Positions 35,562 to 44,062 of a DNA stretch of 64,000 bases are shown here, piece after piece. The notes under the pieces were generated by a model. It was not told the origin of the DNA, ran no database searches, and worked only from the letters and a program-made list of their open reading frames with translations. Made by a program: the position numbers and the translations under genes. Origin of the DNA: Lachnotalea sp. AF33-28 (GTDB lineage Bacteria; Bacillota; Clostridia; Lachnospirales; Lachnospiraceae); contig NZ_QUEE01000013.1 of the NCBI RefSeq assembly GCF_003477885.1, positions 80,415 through 144,414 of the forward strand. The letters run 5' to 3'. Numbering within the stretch: the stretch's first letter is position 1; each line of letters starts with the position of its first letter.

Positions 35562-36737
35562 ATGAGAGTGATATTATATACGGGAAAGGGTGGAGTAGGC
35601 AAGACCAGCGTTGCAGCGGCCACAGCCTGCCGCATTGCGGAGGAAGGAAAAACGGTGCTGATCGCCAGCACGGACCAGGCCCACAGTCTGGGAGATTCCT
35701 TTGACATGAAGCTGGCCGCAGAGCCCGTTCATGTGGCGGAACGCCTGTATGCGATGGAGATCGATGCGGTGGAGGAAAATGAGAAGGCCTGGGGAAATCT
35801 CCGGGATTATTTAAAACGCCTGCTCACGGCAAAATCAGAGGATGGCCTGGAAGCGGAAGAACTGCTGGTATTTCCCGGTTTTGAAGAACTGTTTTCGCTG
35901 TTGAAGATCAAAGAAATTTATGAGGAAAACCGGTATGATGTGTTGATTGTGGACTGCGCGCCCACGGGTGAAACCATGTCGCTGCTGAAATTTCCGGAAA
36001 TGCTCGGATGGTGGATGGAGCATCTGTTCGGCATCAAACGCGCCGCGGTTAAGGTGGCAGGACCGTTGGTGGAAAAGACAACGGGGATTCCCATGCCAGG
36101 AGAGGAAACCTTCAATGAAGTGGAAAACCTCTATGGGAGACTGGGAGAGCTGCGCCGGCTTTTGTGCAGGAAAGAGGAAGTCAGCGTCCGCATTGTGACC
36201 ACTCCTGAAAGAATTGTTGTAAAAGAAGCCAAACGGAATTTTTCGTACCTCCATCTGTATGATTATAATGTGGACGCGGTGATTGTTAATAAAATATATC
36301 CGCAGGCCTCGCTGGATGGCTATTTCAACCGCTGGATGGAATGCCAGCGGGAGAGCCTGAAGGATATACACGGCAGCTTTGGAGAAATTCCGGTATTTCA
36401 TCTGGAGTACATGAAGTCAGAGCTTCGAACGTTGAATAAACTGAAAGATGCTGCGAAACAGCTGTATGCCAATACGGATCCGTCCGCTATCCTGTTTCAG
36501 GACACGGTCTTCGCACTGCGCAGGGAAGAGGATAGATACTGCCTGTATGTTACACTGCCCTTTGCCAGCAGGCAGGAGTTTGAACTGGAGCAGAGGGGGG
36601 ATGAACTGCATATATCCGTAAAAAACCAGCACCGCAATCTGATGCTTCCTAAAAAGCTGCAGAACAGAGAGATTGAGAGCGCAAAATACGAGGAAGGCTG
36701 TTTGAAAATCCTGTTTTCTGAAATGGCGCCGGACTGA
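35562..36737 (+). CDS. ArsA/GET3-family ATPase, second paralogue
   Basis: A 391-residue paralogue of the protein at 34002, with the same layout: Walker A GKGGVGKTS near residue 8, STDQAHSLGDSF, VDCAPTGETMSLLKFPEML, and a beta-rich Hsp20-like C-terminus from about 300. The conserved LLKFPE-L motif after switch II is shared by both. The ATG at 35562 follows GGAG. The pair could form a heterodimer, mimicking the two halves of classical ArsA; this is inference. Confidence 0.88.
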   Translation: MRVILYTGKGGVGKTSVAAATACRIAEEGKTVLIASTDQAHSLGDSFDMKLAAEPVHVAERLYAMEIDAVEENEKAWGNLRDYLKRLLTAKSEDGLEAEELLVFPGFEELFSLLKIKEIYEENRYDVLIVDCAPTGETMSLLKFPEMLGWWMEHLFGIKRAAVKVAGPLVEKTTGIPMPGEETFNEVENLYGRLGELRRLLCRKEEVSVRIVTTPERIVVKEAKRNFSYLHLYDYNVDAVIVNKIYPQASLDGYFNRWMECQRESLKDIHGSFGEIPVFHLEYMKSELRTLNKLKDAAKQLYANTDPSAILFQDTVFALRREEDRYCLYVTLPFASRQEFELEQRGDELHISVKNQHRNLMLPKKLQNREIESAKYEEGCLKILFSEMAPD

Positions 36738-36832
36738 TCGGAGGCAAAACGACGTGATGTTAAAAAAACGTAATACTTTGCAATAATTCTGTAAGAAAGT
36801 GGTAAACATATTGACCCAAAACTATGCTATTA

Positions 36833-36944
36833 TATTAAACATAGTGTGACTAGTCCGCTTCCCGAGACATACACCAGCAAGAGGAACGGATGCACGTAAC
36901 CTGGCAAATGACAAAGCGGCAGAACGGCCGCTCCATGTTTAATA
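36833..36944 (+). promoter_or_regulatory. Structured leader upstream of a lipoprotein gene
   Basis: A 112-nt segment closed by a 10-bp stem, TATTAAACAT with ATGTTTAATA. Inside are a stem TCCG-TTCC/GGAA-CGGA (36854-36890 region) and the hairpin AGCGGC/GCCGCT (36915-36932). This is a multibranch layout ending 22 nt before the ATG at 36967. No riboswitch class was recognised. A -35-like TTGACC lies at 36811, so the closing stem starts at or near the transcript's 5' end. Confidence 0.55.
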
Positions 36945-36966
36945 TAGAGTATAAGGGTGTTAATCC

Positions 36967-38040
36967 ATGAAATATAGAAAATTGAATAGAGTATCACTTG
37001 CGTTGCCGCTTTGTGTGGCTGTTTTGTCGTTATCTGCATGCGGGGCAGAAACCGGACAGCCAAATGACTTTAGCACCGGGGAAAGCCAGACGCTTCAGGT
37101 CAGTAACCATGGGACACAGGCAGCGGTGCCGGAATTTGACTATGAAGATGCGGATGGCATGTTAAGCGCTTCAGATTTTCGCGGCTTTCTCGGGCAGGAG
37201 ATGAAAGACGGCGAGGTTGGAATCGATCGGATCGCAGGTTTGCTGGACTATTACGGGGAGTCCTATTTCGCATACCGTTTAAAGGCTCAGTCCGAGATCA
37301 ATGACGGCGTACTGTTTTATGATGAAGCCTATTGTTATACCGGCGCTTACACAGGGACGGACGGAGGAGAGATCCGTTACGAAGTGGTCACGCTGAGTTA
37401 TGCAGAGGGGTTCTGTTTCCTTTTTACGGACGATGGAGGCTGGCAGCTGCGGGATGTGATTTTCTGCGGAAAGCTGGATGCAGTGGACCGGGCTGTGGAA
37501 CTGGTGAAGATGCCGGGACTTTCGGAAGATTTTCTCAAGATAACCAGTGTGGTCGGAGAAGGAACGGGCATCTATACCTGCGAGGAGATGTGGTATCATA
37601 TCAACAGCAATAAGACAGTCCTGTCCTATGTGAGCGAAGACATGGACAGCGGCGATATGTCCGGCCTCATCTATGATATGACGGGCGTATATACTTTCAC
37701 AGAAGAAGATGAAAACCAGGTGCTGAACCTGGAGTTTTCCTGTACCTATTACGGAGCCCCGGAAGAGGGTTCAGATGCATATCCTGTTGTGCTTAAACAG
37801 ACGGTGCCTGTAAAGTATCTGTGGGACGATACGGCGAAAATTTTTATCTTAAGAGAGAATCCCTGCCACTGGATGCTGCTGAAGTATTCCGATACCTTTG
37901 CCGGGCAGTCTCCCCATATGTCCGCGGCGGATACGCTGGCCGTTTTCTATGACCTGATTCAGGAGATGCAGAGTAACGGAAGCGCTGTACAAAAATCCTG
38001 GGCAGAGGATCTGAAGCGCCTGGCGGCAGGAATCTATTAA
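36967..38040 (+). CDS. Uncharacterised lipoprotein
   Basis: A 357-residue exported protein. The signal peptide ends in LSLSAC with lipidation at Cys25, followed by a polar linker to about residue 55. The mature domain is acidic and rich in Tyr, Asp and Glu; I recognise no family. It appears monocistronic, with a structured leader upstream and a fragment of the family A palindrome downstream. Confidence 0.72.
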   Translation: MKYRKLNRVSLALPLCVAVLSLSACGAETGQPNDFSTGESQTLQVSNHGTQAAVPEFDYEDADGMLSASDFRGFLGQEMKDGEVGIDRIAGLLDYYGESYFAYRLKAQSEINDGVLFYDEAYCYTGAYTGTDGGEIRYEVVTLSYAEGFCFLFTDDGGWQLRDVIFCGKLDAVDRAVELVKMPGLSEDFLKITSVVGEGTGIYTCEEMWYHINSNKTVLSYVSEDMDSGDMSGLIYDMTGVYTFTEEDENQVLNLEFSCTYYGAPEEGSDAYPVVLKQTVPVKYLWDDTAKIFILRENPCHWMLLKYSDTFAGQSPHMSAADTLAVFYDLIQEMQSNGSAVQKSWAEDLKRLAAGIY

Positions 38041-38061
38041 GAGATATGCATATATAACAGG

Positions 38062-38150
38062 GCAGCGCGCTTCACGGAGCGAGAGCGTGTCTTAATGAGG
38101 CGCATGCTCTCGCCTGTCATGTGCGGGAAGTTTACGGCTGCTGTGACAGC
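38062..38150. repeat. Palindromic element family A, truncated copy 4
   Basis: Only the right half of the element is present: GCGCGCTTCACGGAGCGAGA, then a degenerate arm (TTAATGAGGCGCATGCTCTC) and the conserved tail TGTGCGGGAAGTTTACGG. The left arm is missing, so it can no longer fold into the full structure. It occupies part of the 365-bp gap before recA. Confidence 0.65.
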
Positions 38151-38330
38151 AATGCTGTGGGCGCTGCCTGGATGCCGTAAACGAAAATCCTTCTTGTGCA
38201 AGCGCTGCCTGTATGCTATAATAGGCATGTCTGGCAGAACAGCTTATCTACTTTCAACGGTCATTTATTTAAAGCAGCAATTCTTAATTTCCCGATTTAC
38301 AAACCCCCTTTTGACGATTAGAAATTCCTG

Positions 38331-38359
38331 TTGACATTTCCCTTATTCAATAGTACTAT
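38331..38359 (+). promoter_or_regulatory. recA promoter
   Basis: TTGACA and TACTAT at 17-bp spacing. The SOS box begins 12 bp after the -10 hexamer, over the expected transcription start. Confidence 0.78.
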
Positions 38360-38371
38360 ATAACATATAAA

Positions 38372-38385
38372 CGAACATTTGTTCA
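38372..38385 (+). promoter_or_regulatory. LexA (SOS) box of recA
   Basis: CGAACATTTGTTCA matches the Firmicute SOS box CGAAC-N4-GTTYG except for the last base. It lies between the -10 hexamer and the ribosome site. Confidence 0.85.
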
Positions 38386-38405
38386 CGATGCATGGAGGAA
38401 AGGTT

Positions 38406-39446
38406 ATGGTAAAAGAAGAAAAACTGAAAGCACTGGATGCTGCATTATCACAGATAGAGAAAGCATATGGCAAAGGTTCTGTCATGAAGCTGGGGGATTC
38501 CGGCGCCAATATGAATATAGAGACTGTTCCCACCGGTTCTCTAAGCCTGGACATCGCTCTGGGACTGGGAGGCGTTCCCAGGGGAAGAATTGTGGAGATC
38601 TACGGTCCTGAGTCCAGCGGTAAGACAACCGTGGCCCTGCACATGGTAGCGGAGGTGCAGAAACGGGACGGCATTGCCGGGTTCATCGATGCCGAGCATG
38701 CTCTGGACCCGGTATACGCTAAGAACATCGGGGTGGATATTGACAATTTATACATATCTCAGCCGGACAACGGTGAGCAGGCCCTGGAGATCGCGGAGAC
38801 CATGGTCCGTTCCGGAGCTGTGGATATCGTGATCATTGACTCCGTCGCGGCGCTTGTGCCCAAGGCCGAGATTGACGGCGAGATGGGAGATTCCCATGTG
38901 GGTCTCCAGGCGAGGCTTATGTCTCAGGCGTTAAGAAAACTGACTGCTATCGTCAGCAAGTCCAACTGTACCATTATTTTTATCAATCAGCTGCGTGAAA
39001 AGGTCGGAGTTATGTTCGGCAATCCGGAGACCACCACCGGCGGCCGTGCGCTGAAGTTCTATTCCTCCATCCGTCTGGATGTTCGCAGGATTGAGGCATT
39101 AAAGCAGGGCGGAGAAATCATCGGCAACCGGACCAGGATCAAGGTTGTGAAGAACAAAATCGCGCCGCCCTTCAAGGAGGCCGAGTTTGATATCATGTTT
39201 GGAAAGGGGATTTCCAAGGAAGGGGATATCCTGGACCTGGCGGCTAAGGAAAATATCGTGGAAAAGAGCGGCGCATGGTATGCGTACAATAAAGAAAAGA
39301 TTGGACAGGGCCGTGAAAATGCAAAGCTGTACCTGCGCGACAACCCGGAACTGATGGCGGAGATTGAGCGCAAGGTGCGCGACCAGTACGGGCTCCCCAA
39401 CGATCCGGCCATCGCGGCCCCCGTTTCAGCGGAAGAAAGTAAGTAA
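38406..39446 (+). CDS. recA: Recombinase A
   Basis: It forms the strand-exchange filament and activates LexA self-cleavage. The 346-residue protein has Walker A GPESSGKTT near residue 65, Walker B VIIDSVAAL, and the L2 loop GVMFGNPETTTGG. The ATG at 38406 follows GGAGGAAAGG. recX, often next to recA, is absent; rny follows instead. Confidence 0.98.
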   Translation: MVKEEKLKALDAALSQIEKAYGKGSVMKLGDSGANMNIETVPTGSLSLDIALGLGGVPRGRIVEIYGPESSGKTTVALHMVAEVQKRDGIAGFIDAEHALDPVYAKNIGVDIDNLYISQPDNGEQALEIAETMVRSGAVDIVIIDSVAALVPKAEIDGEMGDSHVGLQARLMSQALRKLTAIVSKSNCTIIFINQLREKVGVMFGNPETTTGGRALKFYSSIRLDVRRIEALKQGGEIIGNRTRIKVVKNKIAPPFKEAEFDIMFGKGISKEGDILDLAAKENIVEKSGAWYAYNKEKIGQGRENAKLYLRDNPELMAEIERKVRDQYGLPNDPAIAAPVSAEESK

Positions 39447-39537
39447 AAACATATCATGGGAGACATGTTTTTTCATGGAAACGTGAGCTCTCATGAAAAA
39501 TTTATTGCTCTTCCGGTGCAGATATGGAAGGACGTAC

Positions 39538-39566
39538 TTGACACAGACCTCAAAACAGTTTAAAAT
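39538..39566 (+). promoter_or_regulatory. rny promoter
   Basis: TTGACA and TAAAAT at 17-bp spacing, about 55 bp before the rny start codon. Confidence 0.7.
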
Positions 39567-39621
39567 TTAAGTGTTGTGGATTTTGAACAATGAAAATTAA
39601 ATAAGGAGGTGCTCCTGTGCC

Positions 39622-41178
39622 ATGCCAATGCCAATTGTTATAACCATTGCTGTGCTTGTCACGCTTTGCATTGTGGCTCCTATTACTTGGTTTTCGGCTA
39701 TCGCTTACCGCAAAAAAGTTTATGAGAACAAGGTCGGCAGAGCGGAAGAAAAGTCAAGAGAGATAATAGATGATGCATTGAAGGTTGCTGAGACAAAGAA
39801 GCGGGAAGCTCTATTAGAGGCAAAGGAAGAGTCCATCAAGGCGAAAAATGACTTTGATAAAGAGGTCAAAGAACGCCGGGCGGAACTTCAGCGCTATGAG
39901 CGGCGTGTCTTAAGCAAAGAGGAGAATTTGGACAAGAAGTCAGAGGCGTTAGAAAAAAGAGAAGCCGGTCTGACAGCAAGAGAAGAAATTCTGGCAAAAC
40001 AGAGGAAAGAAGCAGAGATGCTTCTGGATAAGGAAAAGCAGGAACTGGAGCGAATTTCAGGTTTAACCTCCGAACAAGCAAAAGAGTATCTTTTAAAAAC
40101 TGTTGAAGAAGAAGTAAAGCATGACACCGCTAAATTAGTGAAAGAGTTAGAAAGCCGGGCGAAGGAAGAAGCCAACAAGAAGGCGAAGGAATATGTGGTG
40201 AGCGCAATTCAGAAATGTGCGGCTGACCATGTGTCCGAATCGACAATTTCTGTCGTACAGCTTCCTAATGACGAGATGAAGGGAAGAATCATCGGTCGGG
40301 AGGGACGAAATATTCGTACTCTGGAAACACTGACCGGTGTGGATCTGATCATTGATGATACCCCTGAAGCCGTCGTTCTTTCCGGTTTTGATCCGATTCG
40401 TAGAGAAGTAGCCAGGATTACTCTGGAGAAACTGATACTGGATGGCCGGATTCATCCGGCAAGGATCGAGGAGATGGTTGAGAAAGCCCAGAGAGAAGTG
40501 GAGACGATCATCCGTGAGGAAGGCGAGGCCGCCACTCTGGAAGTGGGTATCCACGGAATTCATCCGGAGCTGGTCAGACTGCTGGGCAAGATGAAATACC
40601 GTACCAGTTACGGCCAGAATGCTTTAAAGCATTCCATCGAAGTGGCGCATTTGTCCGGCCTTTTGGCGGGAGAGATCGGCGTGGATGTCCGCATGGCGAA
40701 GCGTGCAGGTTTACTGCATGATATCGGCAAGGCTGTGGATCATGAGATGGAAGGATCACATATCCAGCTGGGCGTAGATCTCTGCAGAAAATACAAGGAG
40801 TCGGCAATTGTAATCAACGCTGTGGAATCCCATCATGGGGATGTGGAGCCGCAGAGCCTTATTGCCTGCATCGTTCAGGCTGCGGATACCATTTCTGCGG
40901 CAAGACCCGGTGCAAGACGTGAGACATTAGAAACATACACCAACAGATTAAAACAATTAGAAGATATCACAAACTCTTTCAAGGGAGTTGACAAATCTTT
41001 TGCTATTCAGGCAGGTAGAGAAATTCGTATTATGGTTGTACCGGAGCAGGTTAGTGATGATGATATGATACTGCTGGCGAGAAATATCTCCAAGCAGATC
41101 GAGTCAGAGTTGGAATACCCGGGCCAGATCAAAGTCAATGTGATACGTGAATCACGTGTTACAGACTACGCAAAATAA
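39622..41178 (+). CDS. rny: Ribonuclease Y
   Basis: A membrane-anchored endoribonuclease that initiates mRNA decay in Firmicutes. The 518-residue protein has an N-terminal transmembrane helix (about 3-24), a long Glu/Lys/Arg-rich coiled coil (30-190), a KH domain (GRIIGREGRNIRTLETLTG, about 220), and an HD domain with HDIGKAVDHE near 370. AAGGAGG precedes the start. It is transcribed from its own promoter after recA. Confidence 0.97.
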   Translation: MPMPIVITIAVLVTLCIVAPITWFSAIAYRKKVYENKVGRAEEKSREIIDDALKVAETKKREALLEAKEESIKAKNDFDKEVKERRAELQRYERRVLSKEENLDKKSEALEKREAGLTAREEILAKQRKEAEMLLDKEKQELERISGLTSEQAKEYLLKTVEEEVKHDTAKLVKELESRAKEEANKKAKEYVVSAIQKCAADHVSESTISVVQLPNDEMKGRIIGREGRNIRTLETLTGVDLIIDDTPEAVVLSGFDPIRREVARITLEKLILDGRIHPARIEEMVEKAQREVETIIREEGEAATLEVGIHGIHPELVRLLGKMKYRTSYGQNALKHSIEVAHLSGLLAGEIGVDVRMAKRAGLLHDIGKAVDHEMEGSHIQLGVDLCRKYKESAIVINAVESHHGDVEPQSLIACIVQAADTISAARPGARRETLETYTNRLKQLEDITNSFKGVDKSFAIQAGREIRIMVVPEQVSDDDMILLARNISKQIESELEYPGQIKVNVIRESRVTDYAK

Positions 41179-41207
41179 AATAGAATCGTTACTATCATGT
41201 GAAAACT

Positions 41208-41237
41208 AAGGCGGACAGAAATGTTCGCCTTGTTTTG
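41208..41237 (+). terminator. rny terminator
   Basis: A stem AAGGCGGACA/TGTTCGCCTT (one G-T pair) with a four-base loop, then TGTTTTGTT. Confidence 0.8.
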
Positions 41238-41340
41238 TTCTTACATAGGAAAGTACGTCCTATGTGAGAACAAACGCTCCGCTTGGGATCACACTGCGGT
41301 GGGATGTATGATGTCGCCAGAGCGATCCGCCGCAGGCGGA
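41237..41340 (+). repeat. Dispersed repeat family B, full copy
   Basis: Hairpin 1 is extended to GTTCTTACATAGG/CCTATGTGAGAAC, followed by ACGCTCCGCTTGGGATC. Hairpin 2 is CTGCGGTGGG/TCCGCCGCAG, held by G-T pairs where bases differ from the 33152 copy. It again starts directly after a terminator. Confidence 0.75.
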
Positions 41341-41387
41341 GAAACTGTAAACGGAATTATTTTACATAAATAAAATGGAGGATAACG

Positions 41388-41924
41388 ATGGAAGAGATTA
41401 AGAGGATTAAAAGAGAACTGAAATATCATGGGGCCATATTGGATGTGTACAAGGACTACATGCAGATTCCCAACGGACATGTGGCTGAGTGGGATTTTAT
41501 CGGCCACAAAGGCGCTGCCGCCGTGGTACCGGTCAGAGAGGACGGCAGGATACTGATGGTGCGTCAGTACAGAAATGCGCTGGAACGATACACGCTGGAG
41601 ATTCCGGCAGGCGCAGTAAACTATGTTGAAGAGCCGAAAATCGAATGTGCCGCCAGGGAGCTGGAAGAGGAGACCGGATATCGCAGTGAGGATCTGGAGC
41701 TGTTGATCAATGTGAATACCACCGTGGCCTTCTGCAACGAGTTCATAGGAATCTATGTGGCGAAGAACCTGATTCCTTCCAGACAGCATCTGGATGAGGA
41801 CGAATACCTGAATGTGGAGGCATGGGAGCTAAACGATCTGATAGACATGATCCTGCGCCAGGAGATTACGGATTCCAAGACGATGGCCGCGTTGATGGCC
41901 TATAAGATAAAATACGGCAAATAA
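41388..41924 (+). CDS. nudF: Nudix hydrolase, ADP-ribose pyrophosphatase type
   Basis: The 178-residue protein has the Nudix box starting at GAVNYVEEPKIECAARELEEETGY, split here as GAVNYVEEP then CAARELEEETGY (about residues 76-99). It has an ADP-ribose-type N-terminus (VYKDYMQIPNGHVAEWDFI). It probably hydrolyses ADP-ribose or a related nucleoside diphosphate sugar. GGAGG precedes the ATG. In Clostridia this gene commonly sits ahead of spoIIM and xerD, as here. Confidence 0.87.
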   Translation: MEEIKRIKRELKYHGAILDVYKDYMQIPNGHVAEWDFIGHKGAAAVVPVREDGRILMVRQYRNALERYTLEIPAGAVNYVEEPKIECAARELEEETGYRSEDLELLINVNTTVAFCNEFIGIYVAKNLIPSRQHLDEDEYLNVEAWELNDLIDMILRQEITDSKTMAALMAYKIKYGK

Positions 41925-42027
41925 TTGAAAGCATAAACTTGTCTGACTGCAGCATATGATAAAAGTAGGTGATTACCGCCCATAAGATGGTGTTCGCCGG
42001 TGATGCGGCGCGGAAAGAGGAGTTGCT

Positions 42028-42606
42028 GTGAAATATAAATTAGCTGGTATATGGATGTTCGGGCTGTTAGCAGGGACTGTGATGGTAAACCTGTTCGGCG
42101 AAGACACGGTGAGAGAGATCGGGATGTTTGGAGGTATGTTTGCAGGAAAACTGCAATCGGAGACGGTGGAATATACAAAATTGTTTCTGATGGTGGCGCA
42201 GCAGCGTTTTACAGTGGTGCTATTTTTGACTGTGATCAGCTTTACGCTGTTCGGCATTCCGGTGATGTACCTGTTTTTTTTGTTTTCCTCCTTTTCTGTG
42301 GGGGCGATGATTGCGGGGACCACAATGTCCGGCGGGATTTCCGGCATCTTTTTGTTTGCTGCCAGCATGCTGCCGCAGATACTGATCTATCTGCCGGCCT
42401 GGCTGCTGCTGATCGAATGGTGCTTAAGGCAGCATGAATATCTGTTTAAGGGAAACGGAAACGGGAGTATGACACTGAAGCAGTTTATGCCGCAGGTTCC
42501 GCTGCTGGCCTGCACGTATGCGCTGTTTTTAGCGGGAATCTGCGCGGAAACATTTCTAAATCCGCCCGTCGTCCGTTTTATATGGAAGATTGCGGAGTCA
42601 CTTTAG
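42028..42606 (+). CDS. Stage II sporulation protein M-like membrane protein
   Basis: A 192-residue protein with about five hydrophobic helices, including the loop YLPAWLLLIEW expected in the SpoIIM family. In sporulating relatives SpoIIM is part of the SpoIID-M-P machine that thins septal peptidoglycan during engulfment. The position between a Nudix gene and xerD matches the clostridial arrangement. Called from topology and context more than motif strength. Confidence 0.68.
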   Translation: MKYKLAGIWMFGLLAGTVMVNLFGEDTVREIGMFGGMFAGKLQSETVEYTKLFLMVAQQRFTVVLFLTVISFTLFGIPVMYLFFLFSSFSVGAMIAGTTMSGGISGIFLFAASMLPQILIYLPAWLLLIEWCLRQHEYLFKGNGNGSMTLKQFMPQVPLLACTYALFLAGICAETFLNPPVVRFIWKIAESL

Positions 42607-42622
42607 AATAAAGAGGTAAGCT

Positions 42623-43369
42623 ATGTTGTTACTACTGATTGAAGAATATCTGGACAACCAAAAGATAAAGGGGAAACTTTCCAAAAATACGGAGCTGTCC
42701 TACCGGCGGGATCTGAAGAAGATGGCGGAGTATCTGGAGTCCTGCGGCATCCGCGAAGCCCACAGGGTGACGGCCACGGCGCTGAATTCTTATATTCTGT
42801 ACCTTGAGAAACAGGGGGCTTCCGCTTCCAGCATTGCCAGATACATCGCTTCCATGAAATCATTTTATTATTATCTCTTTAAACGCCACAGGATCGGCGA
42901 GGACCCTGCGGAAGAGCTGCAGGCTCCCAAAGCGGAGCATAACGGGACAAGCCCTCTGACAAAAGAAGAACTGAACCTACTCCTTGCGCCGCCAAAGGAC
43001 GGCGGCGCAAAAGAGCAGAGAGACCATGTGATGGTGGTGCTGATGTGCTCCGTGGGTCTGAAGGCCTCGGAGTTGATTCTGTTAAAACCGGAGGATCTCA
43101 ATACGAAGCTGGGCTATCTGACCTGCAGGCGGGATAATGCCAGACGCACCGTTTCTTTTGACGGTCAAACTGGACAGCTTTTGGAACATTATCTGGAATC
43201 GGTACGCCCGTATTTCATAAAAGATTCCCAGGATGCCCCACTGTTTCCCAACTGCCGCGGCGGCTGGATGAGCAGACAGGGTCTCTGGAAGCTGGTGCGT
43301 GAGTACGGAGAGCGCTGCGGAGCCGGCCGTGAGGTCACTCCCCAGCGGCTTTGTGTAGGAGAGCGGTAA
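42623..43369 (+). pseudogene. xerD: Tyrosine recombinase XerD, truncated before the active-site HXLRH and Tyr
   Basis: The 248-codon frame begins with a normal SAM-like core-binding domain (residues 1 to about 95; SYRRDLKKMAEYLES) and a catalytic domain from about 110. It runs to GREVTPQ, where family members continue with HTLRHSFAT, but here it turns into RLCVGER and stops. HXLRH, the H/W box and the nucleophilic tyrosine are lost. The first catalytic Arg, in the position GLRXSEL, reads GLKASEL, so Lys replaces Arg. It therefore cannot recombine. The ribosome site AAGAGG is intact. A different gene fragment follows within a few bases. Confidence 0.88.
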
Positions 43370-43372
43370 CAA

Positions 43373-43632
43373 CATTGGTGTATGACAACCGATTGGAAAT
43401 CACTTCTCCAGGAAAACTGCCAATGGGACAAACTATGGAGCGTATGAAAGAAGGCTATTCCAAAATTAGAAATGAAGCTCTTGCTCATGCCTTTGCTTAT
43501 ATGAATCTGATTGAGCATTGGGGAAGCGGCATTCCGAGAATTATGGATAAAGTAAAAGCTTGGTCTACAAGCAGATTGAAATGCAGTTTGATGAAAATGG
43601 TAAGCTTATTGTTCCGGATGATTATAAATTGA
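43373..43632 (+). pseudogene. Fragment of an ATP-binding/RecG-like (AlbA_2 + HATPase_c_4) regulator
   Basis: The frame reads LVYDNRLEITSPGKLP, then NEALAHAFAYMNLIEHWGSG and IPRIMDKVKAW, which is the C-terminal part of putative transcriptional regulators annotated as ATP-dependent helicase-like or AlbA_2 proteins. The N-terminal AlbA_2 part is missing and the reading frame breaks near 43562. It begins where xerD ends, so one event may have deleted both gene ends. Confidence 0.72.
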
Positions 43633-43716
43633 CAATTACTGTACAGGATACTATCAGAATCATACGTGATAATCACTCTGCACATACTTCCAAAGAAACG
43701 CGGCGGTTTCTGGAGA

Positions 43717-43965
43717 CCATGCCATGCTGTGAATTACGGTTTTGATAAGGTTGAATGCCGGAAATTTTATAGTACAAGGGAATTTACGGCTGCACAGTAC
43801 GTTGAGTATTGCGGTACACACTGTGATCACCTGGCTTTGCAGGAGCCATACCGAACCCGTTTTTTCGAAGGGATAAAAAACGCGGTTTTGGAAGAAGGGG
43901 ACAAAATCATTTTTAATGACACGATCACTCTGTATCTCACCGCTAAGAGCTTTACAAAACTTTAA
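43717..43965 (+). pseudogene. C-terminal fragment of a class I SAM methyltransferase
   Basis: The frame reads KVECRKFYSTREFTAAQYVE, then YCGTHCDHLALQEPYR and FFEGIKNAVLEEGDKI, a pattern typical of the last 80 residues of UbiE-like class I methyltransferases. The SAM-binding domain is absent. The open frame continues upstream to 43666 but without similarity. Third broken gene in a row. Confidence 0.65.
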
Positions 43966-43973
43966 CAAATGAT

Positions 43974-44000
43974 TTAGCACTCGCTTATTGACAGTGCTAA
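43974..44000 (+). promoter_or_regulatory. CIRCE element (HrcA operator)
   Basis: TTAGCACTC-N9-CAGTGCTAA matches the CIRCE consensus TTAGCACTC-N9-GAGTGCTAA at 17 of 18 arm positions with exact spacing. It overlaps the -35 hexamer of the promoter at 43988, as expected for HrcA repression. Confidence 0.88.
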
Positions 44001-44016
44001 CAACAAGTGGTATACC
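43988..44016 (+). promoter_or_regulatory. Promoter of the DUF308 gene
   Basis: TTGACA and TATACC with 17-bp spacing. The -35 lies inside the CIRCE operator. Confidence 0.75.
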
Positions 44017-44062
44017 ATAACTAAAATATAAAAAGATACGCAGACCCAAGGAGGAAAAGACT

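Noticed and set aside
34002..36737. Arsenic resistance operon
   Set aside because: No arsB, acr3, arsC, arsD or ArsR gene is present, the regulator is MarR type, and the ATPases are single-domain without an evident metalloid-binding cysteine triad.
36833..36944. c-di-GMP, THF or preQ1 riboswitch before the lipoprotein gene
   Set aside because: None of the conserved core sequences of these classes was found despite the multibranch layout.
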